Made by a program: the position numbers and the translations under genes. The notes beneath the pieces were generated by a model, which worked only from the letters and a program-made list of their open reading frames with translations, searched no databases and was not told where the DNA came from. Shown one piece after another: positions 1 to 12,390 of a stretch of DNA of 64,000 nt; positions within the stretch are counted from its first letter, which is position 1; each line of letters begins with the position of its first letter. Location: NCBI GenBank assembly GCA_038501785.1, contig JBAMJR010000087.1:147001-211000 (forward strand), written 5' to 3'. This stretch comes from Myoxocephalus aenaeus. Lineage: Eukaryota > Chordata > Actinopteri > Perciformes > Cottidae.

Positions 1-2240
1 TTTTTATCTTTTGCTTTGGCATCCTTTCATTTTCTTTTCCTCGCATCCGCATCCCTTCATCAAAGTCATCTCCGACAAACACAAACTAAATATGGTGAAA
101 TATGAGACGACCCAGCGGCTCCAGCTCTGTCAACATATCATTTCATAAGGAAAGGAAATCCAGTGAATCAAGTAAAGCTGCATGTCAAGCTGAACCTTTC
201 CAAAACGAAAAATGATAATGTGTGAGTCTGCAACTGACAATTATTTTACATTATTTACATAATGAGTCTTTAGTCTATAAAGAAAATGGTGCAAAGTGCC
301 CATCACAAGTTCTGCTACAGAAGACCAAGAAAATCTGAAAATGCACCAACAAGATCATTTTTGACATGTTTGGTTTTCTGTCAATAAACTAATGAATTAA
401 TCAACTTGTTTCAGCTCTATACTTGTGCAGTTAAAAAAAAAATGTATTAGAATCTACAACAAACAGAAATGAACCATAACACTAAATATAACCCCATGAC
501 TGCTGCATATTTACTCCTTACTCATCATGGGTGTATTCATAAAGGCCACCGTCTGATGGAGGTGAAAGCTGTGCAGCCGGACATCGACTGGACGTCACAC
601 AGTTTTCAAAGACAAAGTGAGGGGTGGATTTGGGGATAATGTGTGTAAAATGATGTCCAGAACAAGATAGTGTTCATGAGACTGTCAGTGTTGAATAAGA
701 TATTTTAAGTGGGAGATAAGCATGTGGTCTAAAGGACAAAGGTTTTTCAATGAGAGGTGACTCACACGCTCAACATAATGGCTTAGAAGAAGATCCAGTT
801 AGCTTCAATAGTCCAAGGCCTCGTGTGTGTTTGGTTGTGTCAAACTCAGAGACAAGCTTTTGAAATGATTCATGCAATATTAGATACATAATATGTCCAA
901 TATATGAAGTGTGATATTTGGAAAGCGTGTCCCAATGCAGGATGTGGGACCAGAGTCGTGTTTCTAGACTGGAGGTGGACATCTGGGTCTAGAAATGATA
1001 ACACATGATTTCAGCACCTTGGTCAGCTCCATGACAAAAGCTGCTGGATGTTTGTTTTTTTTAGAGAAAGGAGGTAATTTAATCCGTAAAGTCTATTTAT
1101 TGTGAAATCACTACAAGCTAGACTCCATCTGGAGTTCCTCGTCTCTCCAGTTTCAAACAGAAATGATCAGAGAGTTCAACATCTTCTTCATGTCTGTGCG
1201 TATATAAGTACACTGTTCATTTAACTTCTTCTGATGATGCTCAGACTTTAGTTTTTACTCTGTAATGTGTTGTTGTTGTTTTATGTATTAAAACGCTGCC
1301 ATCTTGTCCTGATCGCCATCAGAAGAGACATGTTATCTCCATCTGGTGAAACTAAATACAATCATCAACACAACGGGCAGATGGAACACCAGCAAAGACA
1401 AAGCAACCAATTGATCTAAACATATAACATGTTAATGATAACATGGAAGGGTGGGGTCCATGTTGTTGTGTGGTTTGAAGACAAGGTGCAACAAACAAAC
1501 GAGACCAAGGAGAGAATGACAAGCTTCTGCTTCTCGTTCGGTCCTCTGCTGCAAAGCAACTGCTGCAGAGACTGAACCGCTAAAGGAGGAGGATGTGGAA
1601 CAGGACAGGAGGCTTTATGGGAGGAAGGCAGGAGACCCACGTAAAGCGTGTTCAGGGGATTAAAATAGACACCAGGATTTAAAAACTGGCTTCTGTGTTC
1701 ATGTCCTCTCTAGAAGATGCTCCGGCTCTGTGGGAGAGAATCAATCCCATTTGCATTCGCTGTTTGGGAAAAACGAGAGACTGCTGCACCTTTTGGTTGC
1801 CATAGGAACCACTTGAATGACAGGCCAGTAGCTGCCTATGCTGCATAATGATAAAACATATAGCCGTTCCCTTTGCAGCGATATTTCACGATGGACGTGA
1901 GAAACAAGGAGGAAATCTCCCACAATCCTCCTCTTTGCAGCACTAATTGGACACCGAGCTGCACGCGCCTGCTCCAATTAGAGGAAGCCTGTTTTTGTTC
2001 CCACAATGCACCTTTGCAAACACATCTCAAAGCTGCATGTTTATGAACTTAATAAAATGACAAAAATAGGCCGTAATTTACATGATGTACACGGACACAC
2101 ACGCACGGACACACGCGCGCGGACACGGCCGTGTGTGTGTGCGCGTGCGTTCACCCCGATTAGTGTTCATGCAGAAGCAGCGTTACGCAACAATCCACAC
2201 CAACAGCATTATTCCGGGATGCCAGCAGCGGAATGTCGGC
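1..2240. other. Gene-less flank, no gene recognised
   Basis: No open frame here has a recognisable domain. The short frames on both strands lack protein-like composition. The one specific site noticed is an RE1-like motif at 1010-1030, listed separately. Positions 2090-2155 are rich in alternating CA/CG and TG/CG, which is simple sequence. If the candidate exon at 2245-2326 is real, this stretch would be its first intron. Confidence 0.5.
1010..1030 (+). promoter_or_regulatory. RE1/NRSF-like motif
   Basis: The sequence reads TTCAGCACC, then TT, then GGTCAGCTCC. Against the REST consensus NTYAGMRCCNNRGMSAG it has one mismatch, T where A or C is expected in the right half. REST represses neuronal genes in non-neuronal cells. 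It lies about 1.2 kb downstream of the candidate secretory exon on the minus strand, a common place for RE1 sites. One motif could occur by chance. Confidence 0.35.
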
Positions 2241-2244
2241 TCAC

Positions 2245-2326
2245 CTGAGCTGAAGTGGGAGCTGAGGGCAGAGCCCGGGCTGAGCACCACCGAGGATGAC
2301 GTCACCAGGAGCAGCAGCGTCTTCAT
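2245..2326 (-). CDS. Candidate signal-peptide first exon
   Basis: I do not recognise this gene. Read on the minus strand, an ATG at 2326-2324 opens 27 codons starting MKTLLLLVTSSSVVLS, a short polar start followed by a hydrophobic run like a secretory signal peptide. The frame meets a good splice donor, CAG|GTGAGC, at 2245/2244, giving a phase-1 intron. A perfect CRE palindrome, TGACGTCA, lies inside the exon at 2297-2304, and a GC-rich, CpG-containing tract lies upstream on the minus strand at 2330-3000. No downstream exon can be seen before the window edge, so this may be a chance reading of a promoter region. Supporting points are the start, the hydrophobic segment, the donor and the CpG context. 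Confidence 0.3.
2297..2304. promoter_or_regulatory. Perfect CRE palindrome TGACGTCA
   Basis: An 8-bp full CREB/ATF site lies in a GC-rich, promoter-like patch. It falls inside the candidate exon on the minus strand and about 40 bp from a TTTTTAA-like element. It could belong to a start site on either strand. Confidence 0.45.
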
Positions 2327-2586
2327 ATCGGCGGCGGTGTTAAAAATACAATGAAATGTGAGAAGTGCAGCAGCGGGGCTCGGGTGCAGAGAGCTAGCAG
2401 GCAGTGCCTCTTGAACACAGCTTGGTTTCCTCCCGCGGTCTCTCCGCGCGCCGCTCCATCTCAACCCGGCGTGATGTCGACAGGACGCGGGAAGACACGC
2501 GCTCCTCCTCGGTGTGAAGTCACCGCAGCCCGAGGCCGCTGGGTCTCTATCTTCCTCCTGGACTCTTCAGTGGAGACTGCCGCTGC

Positions 2587-2670
2587 GGAGGAGGAGGAGG
2601 AGGAGGAGGAGGAGGAGGATGAGGAGGAGGAGGAGGAGGAGGAGGAGGAGGAGGAGGAGGAGGAGGAGGA
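2587..2670. repeat. (GGA)n microsatellite
   Basis: About 28 GGA units with one interruption. They make open frames of poly-Glu and poly-Arg that should not be read as proteins. The purine/pyrimidine asymmetry sits in the GC-rich patch of 2.1-3.0 kb. Confidence 0.9.
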
Positions 2671-2719
2671 AGGTGGGAGGGTGGGTGGACGACAAAGTCC
2701 TGCTCAGCAGTCAAGTTGA

Positions 2720-4139
2720 TCCACAGTGTTTGATTCCCCTCTCCGGCCGCGCAGCTTCCTCACGCGACACCGGGATGCGGTGGCGTCATCCGGCAGCTCT
2801 GACCAGAGCGAGGGCGGTCACGTGACACCTCCACCTCCACAAATAAAAACCACAAACAAACCAAACAAATCAAGCAGACCCCGTTCAGAGCCGGGAGCTG
2901 TCCGAGGTGCTGACGGGCGGCAGCGCCATCTTTGCTCGCCAATGCACCCAAATAGGATTCATGCAGCGGGTTTTTTTATAGGCTGCTGTGCTGCTGAGCA
3001 CGTGCAGCTGACTGAGACATGCAGTGCAGGGTATAAACACAGGTTGCAGGCTGGTGCATCTTCACCTGCAAAGTGAATACTGGTGTCATGACTTGTGTGT
3101 GTTTGTTCTCCTGGAGGCGGAGCCTGCAGCGGTCTCTTCCCCAGCCTCAGTTAGATAAGATGAGATATATAGATATATATAGAGAATGTTCACATATATA
3201 GAGCAGGACCTCTGTAATCCTACTGTCCATGTTGGATGAGGCCCCTCCCCCACCCGGCAACACCCATCCTCTCCTCCTCCTCCTCCTCCTCCTCTCCTCC
3301 CATCAGATTGGATTCCTGGCAGCAGAGGGAGTCAACTTTCCCTCGTGCGTCGTAACAGAAATGTCTCAAACTGAGCTGCTAAGAAAGCAGAGAAAGGTCT
3401 TTGTCGGTCTCACTGTGCGCGTCTCTTTGTTGCATGGATGAATAGTTGTGTAATGCATCATTTATAATTGATAGACATGTGTAGTCTCAGAGACGTTCTT
3501 TCCTCTGCTTCTCTTCACATGGAGACGTGGCTTGAAGACACAACCGTGAGGCAATTAAGCAATTGTGAGGAAACATAATCTTTGGTTTCAGAATGCTCCC
3601 TTTATTTAAGCATTTTGTCAACTCAATCATCCGACTGTTCCCTCCATAAGCGATCTGCTCTACCAGCATGACCCTGATGTGATGGAGGGTGATCCACGTG
3701 CGTTTAGAAGTCGTCTCAACATTCATAGACGCTTCATTGTATTGTCGTGCAGGTCCTTTAATCTGCACATTACTTACTGACGTTTGGAAGTGGGTTTAAA
3801 AAGACGCCTCTACTGATGTTTAAATGTCTTCTCAAAAAGACGTCTAGATTCTGACCCGGTTCTGAACAACAGAGGAAACCCTGGCTGGACGTCCAGGGAT
3901 CTCCTTCTGGAGTCCTGGTCCATTCTTACGATTTTTGAACATTTGATTTATCTGACAGGAATATTTCTCTTAAATATTTTCACTCCTCCTCCTCCTCCTC
4001 CTCCTCCTGCTCCTCTTCCTCTTCTTCCTCCTCCTCCTCTTCCTCTGCTTTCACTGTCTCGTCATGTTCTGCTCTCTGATGCATTCATAGTTGCCGTTGC
4101 CCTGGAAACAGAAAGCAGAGGAGAAGATGGATTTCTGGG

Positions 4140-4209
<70 letters not shown>

Positions 4210-4534
4210 TCTAGTCATTTTATATTTATATCTCAGCTCAAGCACAGAGATGATTACACCAAATAATTTAGAAACTGTCTTTATCCAATGTTCAGATTTA
4301 TCTTCTGGAAATACATATTTAATAAGATAATGCCTCATTTGCGTATTTAAACATTAATTTTCAGGAAACTAGTATTGCAAAAAAATGATTGTCTCACTGT
4401 AAGTAATCGACTGGGGAAGTTTGATGCCACATATATTATTATTATTTGTATACCAATAATGGCCTGAATGTTCTCTGTTCTAAACCCTCTCTAACTTTGT
4501 TCTGCTTCACTTTATCAAAGTCAACCTTTGCAGA
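2720..4534. other. Unique sequence with simple repeats, no gene seen
   Basis: CpG-rich to about 3000, then AT-rich. It contains CTC/CCT runs at about 3270-3300 and 3984-4050 and a long (TG)n at 4146-4204. No frame with recognisable protein features. Confidence 0.5.
4146..4204. repeat. (TG)n microsatellite
   Basis: About 29 uninterrupted TG units. Frames through it encode alternating Cys-Val or Thr-His and are artefacts. Confidence 0.95.
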
Positions 4535-4677
4535 GAGAATGTTCACATATTGAGCTATGATTTGGGTTAGAGAATGTTCACATATGTGCTATGATTTGGG
4601 TTAGAGAATGTTCACATATTGAGCTATGATTTGGGTTAGAGAATGTTCACATATTGAGCTATGATTTGGGTTAGAGT
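4535..4677. repeat. 35-bp minisatellite, 4 copies
   Basis: Four consecutive units, starting at 4535, 4570, 4604 and 4639, share GAGAATGTTCACATAT followed by GCTATGATTTGGGTTA. The second unit is one base shorter. A single related core, GAGAATGTTCACATATATAG, lies upstream at about 3182. Confidence 0.9.
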
Positions 4678-4679
4678 TG

Positions 4680-5900
4680 GACCTTACAGCTGCATCATTT
4701 CAAAGGCGGACCTGAAACCTTTTCATTTGTTCTGTGTGTCATCTTCATTTACTCTTAACCAGTAACATATATACTGATATTTACACATCTGAACAAAATC
4801 TCACATGTGTACCTTTTATTATAACACCAACATTATTCAAACAGCCCTAGTGGTTGCAGAGATACACCCTTTTTAGTTTGGGGATGACATTTAGAGGAAA
4901 GGGCCTAAACATAGTGGTGTTCTATTGGTTAAGCTCTGTAAGCGCTCCCTCCAGAGCCTCCGTCACTCTGCAGCGAGCAGCTGGTAAAGAAAGACTCCGC
5001 CTCCGGCCTCCGGGTCACTCCAGCGAGCTGTGATGTGTAGAAACGAGCGTTTCCTTCGTTTACTGAGAGCATTTTACGATCGTTAAAGAAACAGTTTGGT
5101 GGTCAATCTGAAAACAATGCTGCATTTCAAAATACCCGAGGAGCTTTCAGCAAATAGAGGGAAATTAAAAGAAATCTCATTGCGAAACTTAATTTCCATG
5201 ATTCCTCTGTTTCAGTGTGTTGTTATGCCCAATGGGTCTCACTTGTTGACTTTGAGTCTTTTCAAAAGAAGCAGGACAGGTTTACTCATGACTCGTCATC
5301 AAGCGGCTAGCAGATTAACAAAAGGGGGATTTGGGCATTTTATAATATATAAGAGGTTATAATCATCATACAATGTGTGTGTGAACATAAAATAAAAACA
5401 ATAACATAACTTCTAGTAAAGTTCCCATGCAGTAGATTTCTCTAAATGAACACTGTCTTCTTCTGAGCTGATAACTCGCCCAAAACCACAAAGCATGGAG
5501 ACCACAGTTCAATGAGAGGCTGGAGACCGTGTCCGTCTCGGGGGAAACCAACAGCAGCTTTGATGCTTCTGGAAACAGCAGATTGATCATGTGTTGAATT
5601 ACATTTTAAAACTCATTGAGCTTGTTTCCATACTGAAGGCTGTTTCTGTGTTTCAATACAAAAGGAACCAAAGGAGCTTTAACTGCAAGCGTGCTGAGCA
5701 AACTATGTTTAATATATCGAGAAACGTGTGTTTTCCTCACTTTCCAGGCCGCCATTGACTTCCATTCATTTCTGCACATTTCAAAGTTGTCCTGCAAAGT
5801 GTGCTGTCGAAACTTCCTGGTGACGTCATCCTGCACTGATTGGTCCATAAAATCTAACCAATTGCGCCATGACAAACCTTTAGGAGGCCCCGCCTTCTGC
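4680..5900. other. No gene seen
   Basis: Short open frames at 5096-5362 and 5366-5875 show no recognisable domain or codon pattern and overlap on both strands. I see nothing to support a gene. Confidence 0.4.
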
Positions 5901-5924
5901 CGCTCCTATCAAATGAAACAGCCT

Positions 5925-6060
5925 CTCACTCTCAATAAGCCCAACGCTCTTTTTTCTCTTCTCCTGAAAATGAGAATTGTGTTTTTTCAAAACTAAAAGA
6001 GACGTGTGCTAAAAAAAAGGCTTGTTAAGTTTGAATAATTTCGTAAACTCCTTAAAAGGA
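5925..6060. repeat. Dispersed repeat, copy 1
   Basis: This block (AATAAGCCCAACGCTCTTTT onward) matches 12185-12390 in direct orientation, with small differences and an insertion in the later copy. Two copies 6 kb apart and a lack of coding content suggest an old non-autonomous transposon. The family was not identified. Confidence 0.6.
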
Positions 6061-6194
6061 CTATTACACCGTGTATTGTCAGCTTCTGGCGGGATGAACT
6101 GATGTTTATTTCATCAGCCTCTCTACAGGTTTCATACACTCACTGGCCAAATTAATAATTAAATCTAATGCTCCGCCATGAACGCTTCCTTTAA

Positions 6195-6280
6195 GGAGCC
6201 CCAATCAATCATTCAAACTTTATTTTATAGCACCTTTCATGAAGGTTCCTGCACTTCAAAGTGCTTCAAGATGACTGACG
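6195..6280 (-). repeat. SINE/LINE-like 3' tail
   Basis: The block (TTTATTTTATAGCACCTTTCATGA..., AAAGTGCTTCA) resembles a very common fish retroposon tail that reads TTTATTTATATAGCACTTTTC. No coding sequence is attached. Confidence 0.45.
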
Positions 6281-6655
6281 GCTGAAAATAAGAAAGTGTG
6301 AAAGAATCTAAAGGAATTCAGCAAATTTACAATTTGAGACCAATGGATGCGAGACGATATAATTATGAAATGTAACATAATAGAATTCAAAGCTATAATA
6401 ACCGAAATAGTAGTAAAACAGTGTGAAATAAACACTAGATTAATAAAATAGAATACAATTTTACATTTGAGATACAATACAATAAGGGATTAATGAAAAA
6501 ACAATGAATTGGAATTCAATTTCAACTTAAATACAATGAAACATGTGAAAAAATGTCTTAAAACTCTAACGGTCTGGCTGAATAGGTTTCAGAACATTTC
6601 AAGATTTCAACACTGTTCGGGTGGCTTTGTGTACATAGAAAGGTGATGAATCTAC

Positions 6656-6658
<3 letters not shown>

Positions 6659-6706
<48 letters not shown>
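6659..6706. repeat. (TA)n microsatellite
   Basis: About 24 TA units in AT-rich unique sequence. Confidence 0.95.
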
Positions 6707-6709
<3 letters not shown>

Positions 6710-7373
6710 TTAACTAATATATATCCCCATACAAGTCCCCCCATTGATTACTTACATTAGGACAATTCTATTTTTATGACAAGTTTTCTTGAATATGATG
6801 TTTAAATATGCCCTAATCCATTATCTTATTAATTATTTGCACATTTTCACACATTTCCAGAACATAAATCTGAATATTGGTCAGGTCCAAAATTCTCGTT
6901 ACATTTTGTTTACATATTAGAGTCAAAGGTTTTTACAGAAGGGAATACATGATATCTTTTTATATCACTTTATGAATCAGAAAATATTGTCAACAGACTA
7001 TTTTCTCAATGTTTTTATTAATAAATGTAGTATAACTGAGGCTGTGAATGCTGTGTGAACAAACCCATATGCATAAACCCTCAGAATATATGTAGGAATG
7101 AAAGAGTACAATTATACACATTTTTGTATTACACGTTATCTGTAAACGTTTAAATATGTAAATGAGACATTATCTAATGCAGAAATCAACAGACGCACCA
7201 AACAAAGTTGTAAAATAAACACCTCAGTTTGTATTTTGGATGTTTTCTTTCCACTAGTGAGAAAGAAGACGTGTTATGGAAACAAACTAGCACAACATCT
7301 TTAAATTGATCCGTGCATAAAAACTATGTTTCTGCCTGCAGCGTCTCGCCTTGAGAAGGAAAGTGTGACAGGA

Positions 7374-7452
<79 letters not shown>

Positions 7453-8400
7453 GCCGGCTGCACTGCACCGGGAAACCCTGGATCTGGCGAGTACCACTGG
7501 ACAGGATATGTTCAATGGGGGTAAAATGGTGGCTGGTAATGATTTCCAATATTTTCTCTTCTGCTTTCATGGCGTTAATTTGTCAGCGTTCCAAGCAGCC
7601 TGTGGACTTCATACTGTATGTAATTCTGGCTTTTACTCTTCCGAACATGTAGACTGAGAGCAGAGAGGTCTTGTTTGATCTGCGGAGTCTCCGTATGACC
7701 TCCCCGAGGAGGAAAAGAAACCGTGCATCCATCATTGATAAGAAAGTTCTTGAAGTGCAAATGATGGTGTGAAATTGGGCGAGCGAGCGCGGCGTGATGA
7801 AAGAAGCAGTGGGAACGCAGCAAGGCTCACCGGCTGCGTTCGCATTGGGCTGCATTCTGCATGCTGTTTGCACGACTGCTCCACGACCTTCCCCTACATG
7901 AGCAACCCAGCTATGACTAATCACTTAACCAGGTAATTGAGGTTGTATTGATTTAGAGCGGGGCAGCGTTTGATTCAGCCAGAAAAAAAGAAGAAAAAAA
8001 AGAACAAGAGATGCTCGTTGGAGATTCAGTGCTAACGAAGAGATAGATGCAGTAAATCCCCAGCGAGCAGCTTCCTGTCAGTCATCGCAGCGTGATCAAG
8101 CCCGGCTGGCAACACTGAAGTGGAAAAATACTCCATAACAATCCACAGGGCAAGAACAGTGGAGTTTTATTAATGCCTTGTTATGAATGATTTAAGATCA
8201 GCAACAATATATTTATCAACAATATATCACAGCCTAGAACCTTTGACCCTCATTCAGATAAAGAAAAGGAAGACACATAAGAAATAAACCGAGAAAAGAA
8301 GTACAGTGCGAAATAACTGCTGTCTTTAGCTTCAAATACAACGAGAGTGGCATCAATCTTCTTGTCGAACCCTCCGTGAGGGACAACCTCCAGATCTGAA
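6710..8400. other. No gene seen; long (TG)n inside
   Basis: AT-rich to 7300. A (TG)n run lies at 7375-7450 and moderately GC-rich sequence at 7450-8100. Frames across the TG run (7301-7657) are repeat artefacts. No recognisable protein. Confidence 0.45.
7375..7450. repeat. (TG)n microsatellite
   Basis: About 38 TG units, among the longest in the window. Confidence 0.95.
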
Positions 8401-8410
8401 GAGTGAAGTC

Positions 8411-9215
8411 CATACTTCATGTGTTAAAGCTGCATTCTCTCTACTGACCACCAGGGGGCGACTCCTCTGGTTGTATAGAAGTCTCTGCTTCATGTTTTAA
8501 AGCTGCATTCTCTCTCCTGACCACCAGGGGGTGACTCCTCTGGTTGTATAGAAGTCTATGCTTCATGTGTTAAAGCTGCATTCTCTCTACTGACCACCAG
8601 GGGGCGACTCCTTTGGTAGTATAGAAGTCTCTGCTTCATGTTTTAAAGCTGCATTCTCTCTCCTGACCACCAGGGGGTGACTCCTCTGGTTGTATAGAAG
8701 TCTATGCTTCATGTGTTAAAGCTGCATTCTCTCTCCTGACCACCAGGGGGTGACTCCTCTGGTTGTATAGAAGTCTATGCTTCATGTGTTAAAGCTGCAT
8801 TCTCTCTCCTGACCACCAGGGGGCTACTCCTCTGATTGTATAGAAGTCTATGCTTCATGTGTTAAAGCTGCATTTTCTCTCCTGACCACCAGGGGGCGAC
8901 TCCTCTGGTTGTATAGAAGTCTATGCTTCATGTGTTAAAGCTGCATTCTCTCTCCTGACCACCAGGGGGTGACTCCTCTGGTTGTATAGAAGTATATGCT
9001 TCATGTGTTAAAGCTGCATTCTCTCTCCTGACCACCAGGGGGTGACTCCTCTGGTTGTATAGAAGTCTATGCTTCATGTGTTAAAGCTGCATTCTCTCTC
9101 CTGACCACCAGGGGGCGACTCCTCTGGTTGTATAGAAGTCTATGCTTCATGTGTTAAAGCTGCATTCTCTCTCCTGACCACCAGGGGGCGACTCCTCTGG
9201 TTGTATAGAAGTCTA
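8411..9215. repeat. 73-bp minisatellite, 11 CTCF-like cores
   Basis: Eleven units with an exact 73-bp period. The core CCACCAGGGGG begins at 8448, 8521, 8594, 8667, 8740, 8813, 8886, 8959, 9032, 9105 and 9178. Each unit reads roughly TTAAAGCTGCATTCTCTCTC, then CTGACCACCAGGGGGCGAC, then TCCTCTGGTTGTATAGAAGT. Copies 1, 3, 7, 10 and 11 keep GGGGGCG. Copies 2, 4, 5, 8 and 9 have GGGGGTG, the pattern expected from CpG decay, and copy 6 has GGGGGCT. CCACCAGGGGGCG matches the known core of the vertebrate CTCF motif, and all sites face the same way. Binding is inferred. Single copies of similar fish repeats are common; the ordered array is what stands out. Confidence 0.9.
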
Positions 9216-9752
9216 TATAAATGACTCTACTTCTCTTGATTTATTCCCTCAGTAAACATTGTAAACATGAGTTTATGTCTCAGTCTCTAGTTTCAAGTCT
9301 TCTTCAATACAGCATGATGTTCATTTAGTAAATTATGGTAATTTAGAGTCAAACAGACCATAAAGCAGGGGACGCTTTAGGGGCGGGGCTACAAAGTGAT
9401 TGACAGGTCGCTACTATGTTTTAGTTTTGATTTTGACCCCCCCCCCCCACCAGTGTGTTTTCGCTCCATAAAAGTAATAAGTATGACATTTGTGTGTCGC
9501 CTACAAATGTCTCATTCAGTGTTCGGTTAGCTCCGCCCACTAGTGTCACTTCTGGTTCAAACTATTTTTTTTTAAGGTTTGTTACCTTTGGGATGTAAAA
9601 TCTTATTATACAAAGCAACCAATGTAATGGATTAAAACCTCAACTTTAGTGTCAGAAAATGAAGTAAATAAGTAATTTGTTTTAAACTGTTGACCTGTTT
9701 GTTCTCTCTGCAGCTCAGAATAAGACACCTGATGAGAATACAAGGTGACACT

Positions 9753-9804
<52 letters not shown>

Positions 9805-12180
9805 ACATTTTACTGGTTCCCTCCAGAAAACTTGCATCCAATTGGATTTTGGATTATTGAAGACAAATTATCTCTGTGTAAACGCACGTTTATGATTCTT
9901 ACATATTTTGTTCATCAAGATAAACTAAACTAAATAACTTTAATGATATTTGAAGTGTAAAGTAGGAAGCTAACGTTAGCCTATGGAGGAGCTCCACTAC
10001 GGTCACATGACTTCACGTCTCACGGTCACGTCTCCTCCACTAAGCCGAAGGAGGACTCGTGTCCTAGTGAGGACGCTGAGTCGTCTCCTTCAGACTCTTT
10101 GAGATTCACCAGAGGGGCGTTCACGGACCTGTTTTAAAAATCAGACAACTAAAGCTAGAAAAGATTGGTTGCGTTTAACAATTTTATTTTTTTAAATAAA
10201 GCTAGAATTACTTGATGCTAGGGTTGCTAATATTTAGAAACGAGGAAGAGCAAACCTAAACCTAAAAAACCAGCCCTGTTGCTTACTTACTTAACTCTCA
10301 CTATTAATTACTTTATTTATACTTTCTAGGTATTATATTTATATGTATTGTATTGTGTGTGACTACTGAATAAGGTGGAATTAAATATATATTGGATACA
10401 CAAAAAACACTCAGTAGATATATTCAATATAGATTTATGTCGGTTTGTGTTAAAAAATATGGAATCATGTCGGCCTTTAATGTCTGTTACTACCAGATAA
10501 ATACATAGTTGTTCCAGCTGACCACGTTTCTCTTATCACAGGTACATGCTGTCGTCTGGACCGACTGCAGCAGCGTCAGCTCTGATGAGGAGGCGGAGCC
10601 ATGATCCAGGCTGTGGACACGGATGGAGACGGACGCAAATGGGTAGCACATGAATGTAGCGACTAGCTCCAGTAAAGCAAAGTCTTGAAAGCGTCTTTTA
10701 AATATCGACTACAGAGGTGAGGACCTTTTACTCTCTCTGGTGCGCTGACTGGTGGTCACCACTGAGGGTCAGCAGGTGGAAACGCTTCATGTCTGAGGGG
10801 GAAAACTCACTCACTTCACAAAGCTGAATCACACATTACATATCAGGCAAATTAAAAACACGAGCTCTTTTTGTTTACTTCAACAGCTAATGAGCTCAGC
10901 ATGCTACAGAAGTAATGTCGACATATCCCAGGTGTTTTGCAGTTATTAAAATTGTGCATACTTGTTATCACAGGGAGAAAATAAGACAAAACCATATTTG
11001 TGAAATACCGCTTCATTAAATACCTGTTGAGCCTTTATATCAGGGAAATCAAGAAAAATCCTGGTATAAATCCCCCCCCCCCCCCAAAAAAAAAACATGT
11101 TAGGTATCAAATTAAACATAAAAATCAGGGCTACAATAATATATAATCCCCATGTACAACCTCTACACACAACTCAAAGAAAAGTAGGTTAGTTCAAGTT
11201 GTTCAAAACATGTTTACTTTGTTGGTTTCCTGGAAATAATGATGTGATGTGCTGCTATTTAAAGGGACATTATGTAGGATTTGGCACCATGTAGTGGTGA
11301 AGTTTCAGATGGAATAATAAACCCCTCCGTTCACTCCCAGCTTTCCAGGAGAAGAGTGCAAAGCCTCAGTAACTTGGGTCGTCTCGCTCAGAGGCCGTCC
11401 TTACCTTAACACTTCTTTAGGTGCAGCAGAGGTCATGGGGCGGCTGGCGGTGTTTCACAATAGCACATATTCATGTGATTAAACGGTAATGAAAACAAGG
11501 TTATGATTATTGTGTTGACCTTTTTTTGCATAATATAAATCACAGATTCTAGTTGGCATACTATGTAAATACAGCAACACAAACTGTGATCAACATGTTT
11601 CATGGTTGGAGTTAAAAGCGTTTATTATTAAACAAGACTTTAACTAAATTTAAAGTGCCCTTTAAAAATGAGGACTTTCGCAAAAGATTTAATTAAAAAA
11701 AATATATATATATTAATGCGAAATATGGACGGTAAGGTTAGCAGGAATAACAGAACAAAACACTAGACAGTAATTGGATCAGGCAGTTAAAAACTGTCTC
11801 TACTTTCCCGCTAACTATCCATCATATATTTTCCAAGAACCTTCCTGTGAGTTTACAGTTACAGAGAAGCTTATTTCTAGAGAATTATACAATAAAGTAT
11901 CATCAAGTTTCAGTAACACAAAGTAGATTTGCATGAGTTTATTTTCATGTCGATTTTAAAACATTACACGGAAAAATGTATTTTAAATACAGATGTATTT
12001 GTACAGAGTTTTTAGGTTACTCGATCACAGACACACAGTATGTTGTCATTATTTTTAATAAAAATTCAGCTGATGTTCAGAAAACACTTTGCCTTCAATC
12101 TCCTTTACAAACAAATTGCATAGGGAAAAATTGAACACGTTTAAAAAAATTGTTAAATATACACAAGGGAAAGAGAACAA
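9216..12180. other. Gene-less, with dispersed repeat pieces
   Basis: 9216-9420 continues the repeat family that flanks the 73-bp array. Poly-C lies at about 9439-9450 and (TG)n at 9757-9802. 10590-10870 resembles the repeat also found at 28.97, 54.15 and 63.57 kb (a GGAGGCGGAGCCATGATCCA-like block and a GGGTCAGCAG block). 11265-11480 resembles a common fish repeat beginning AAAGGGACATTATGTAGGAT. No coding frame is supported. Confidence 0.45.
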
Positions 12181-12184
12181 CTTA

Positions 12185-12390
12185 AACCTTATAAGCCCGA
12201 CGCTCTTTTTCCTCTTCTCCCGAAAATGAGAATTGTGTTTTTTCAAAACTAAAACTGTGCTATCTCATCCACAGTTCCGATTTAATACATTTAAATTGCG
12301 GAAGTTCCGTAACCCGTGTGAGAAGAGGCGTGTAGTTGTAAAAAAAATGTTTAAAGATAGTTAAGTTTCAATAATTCCGTAATCTTTTTA
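12185..12390. repeat. Dispersed repeat, copy 2
   Basis: Direct-orientation partner of 5925-6060. It shares AGCCC.ACGCTCTTTTT, AAAATGAGAATTGTGTTTTT and a downstream GTTAAGTTT.AATAATT block. It carries about 70 extra bases. Confidence 0.6.

Noticed and set aside
2351..2825. Frames with long poly-Glu or poly-Arg
   Set aside because: Produced by the (GGA)n microsatellite in a promoter-like region, with no conserved flanking protein.
7301..7657. Cys-Val and Thr-His repeat proteins
   Set aside because: Frames through (TG)n. The same applies at 3943-4338 and 9745-9933, and Tyr-Ile frames through (TA)n at 19683-19995, 21703-21939, 42078-42385, 45047-45328 and 45650-45850.
8411..9215. CRISPR-like array
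   Set aside because: The whole 73-bp unit is repeated. There are no unique spacers and no cas genes, and the genome is eukaryotic.
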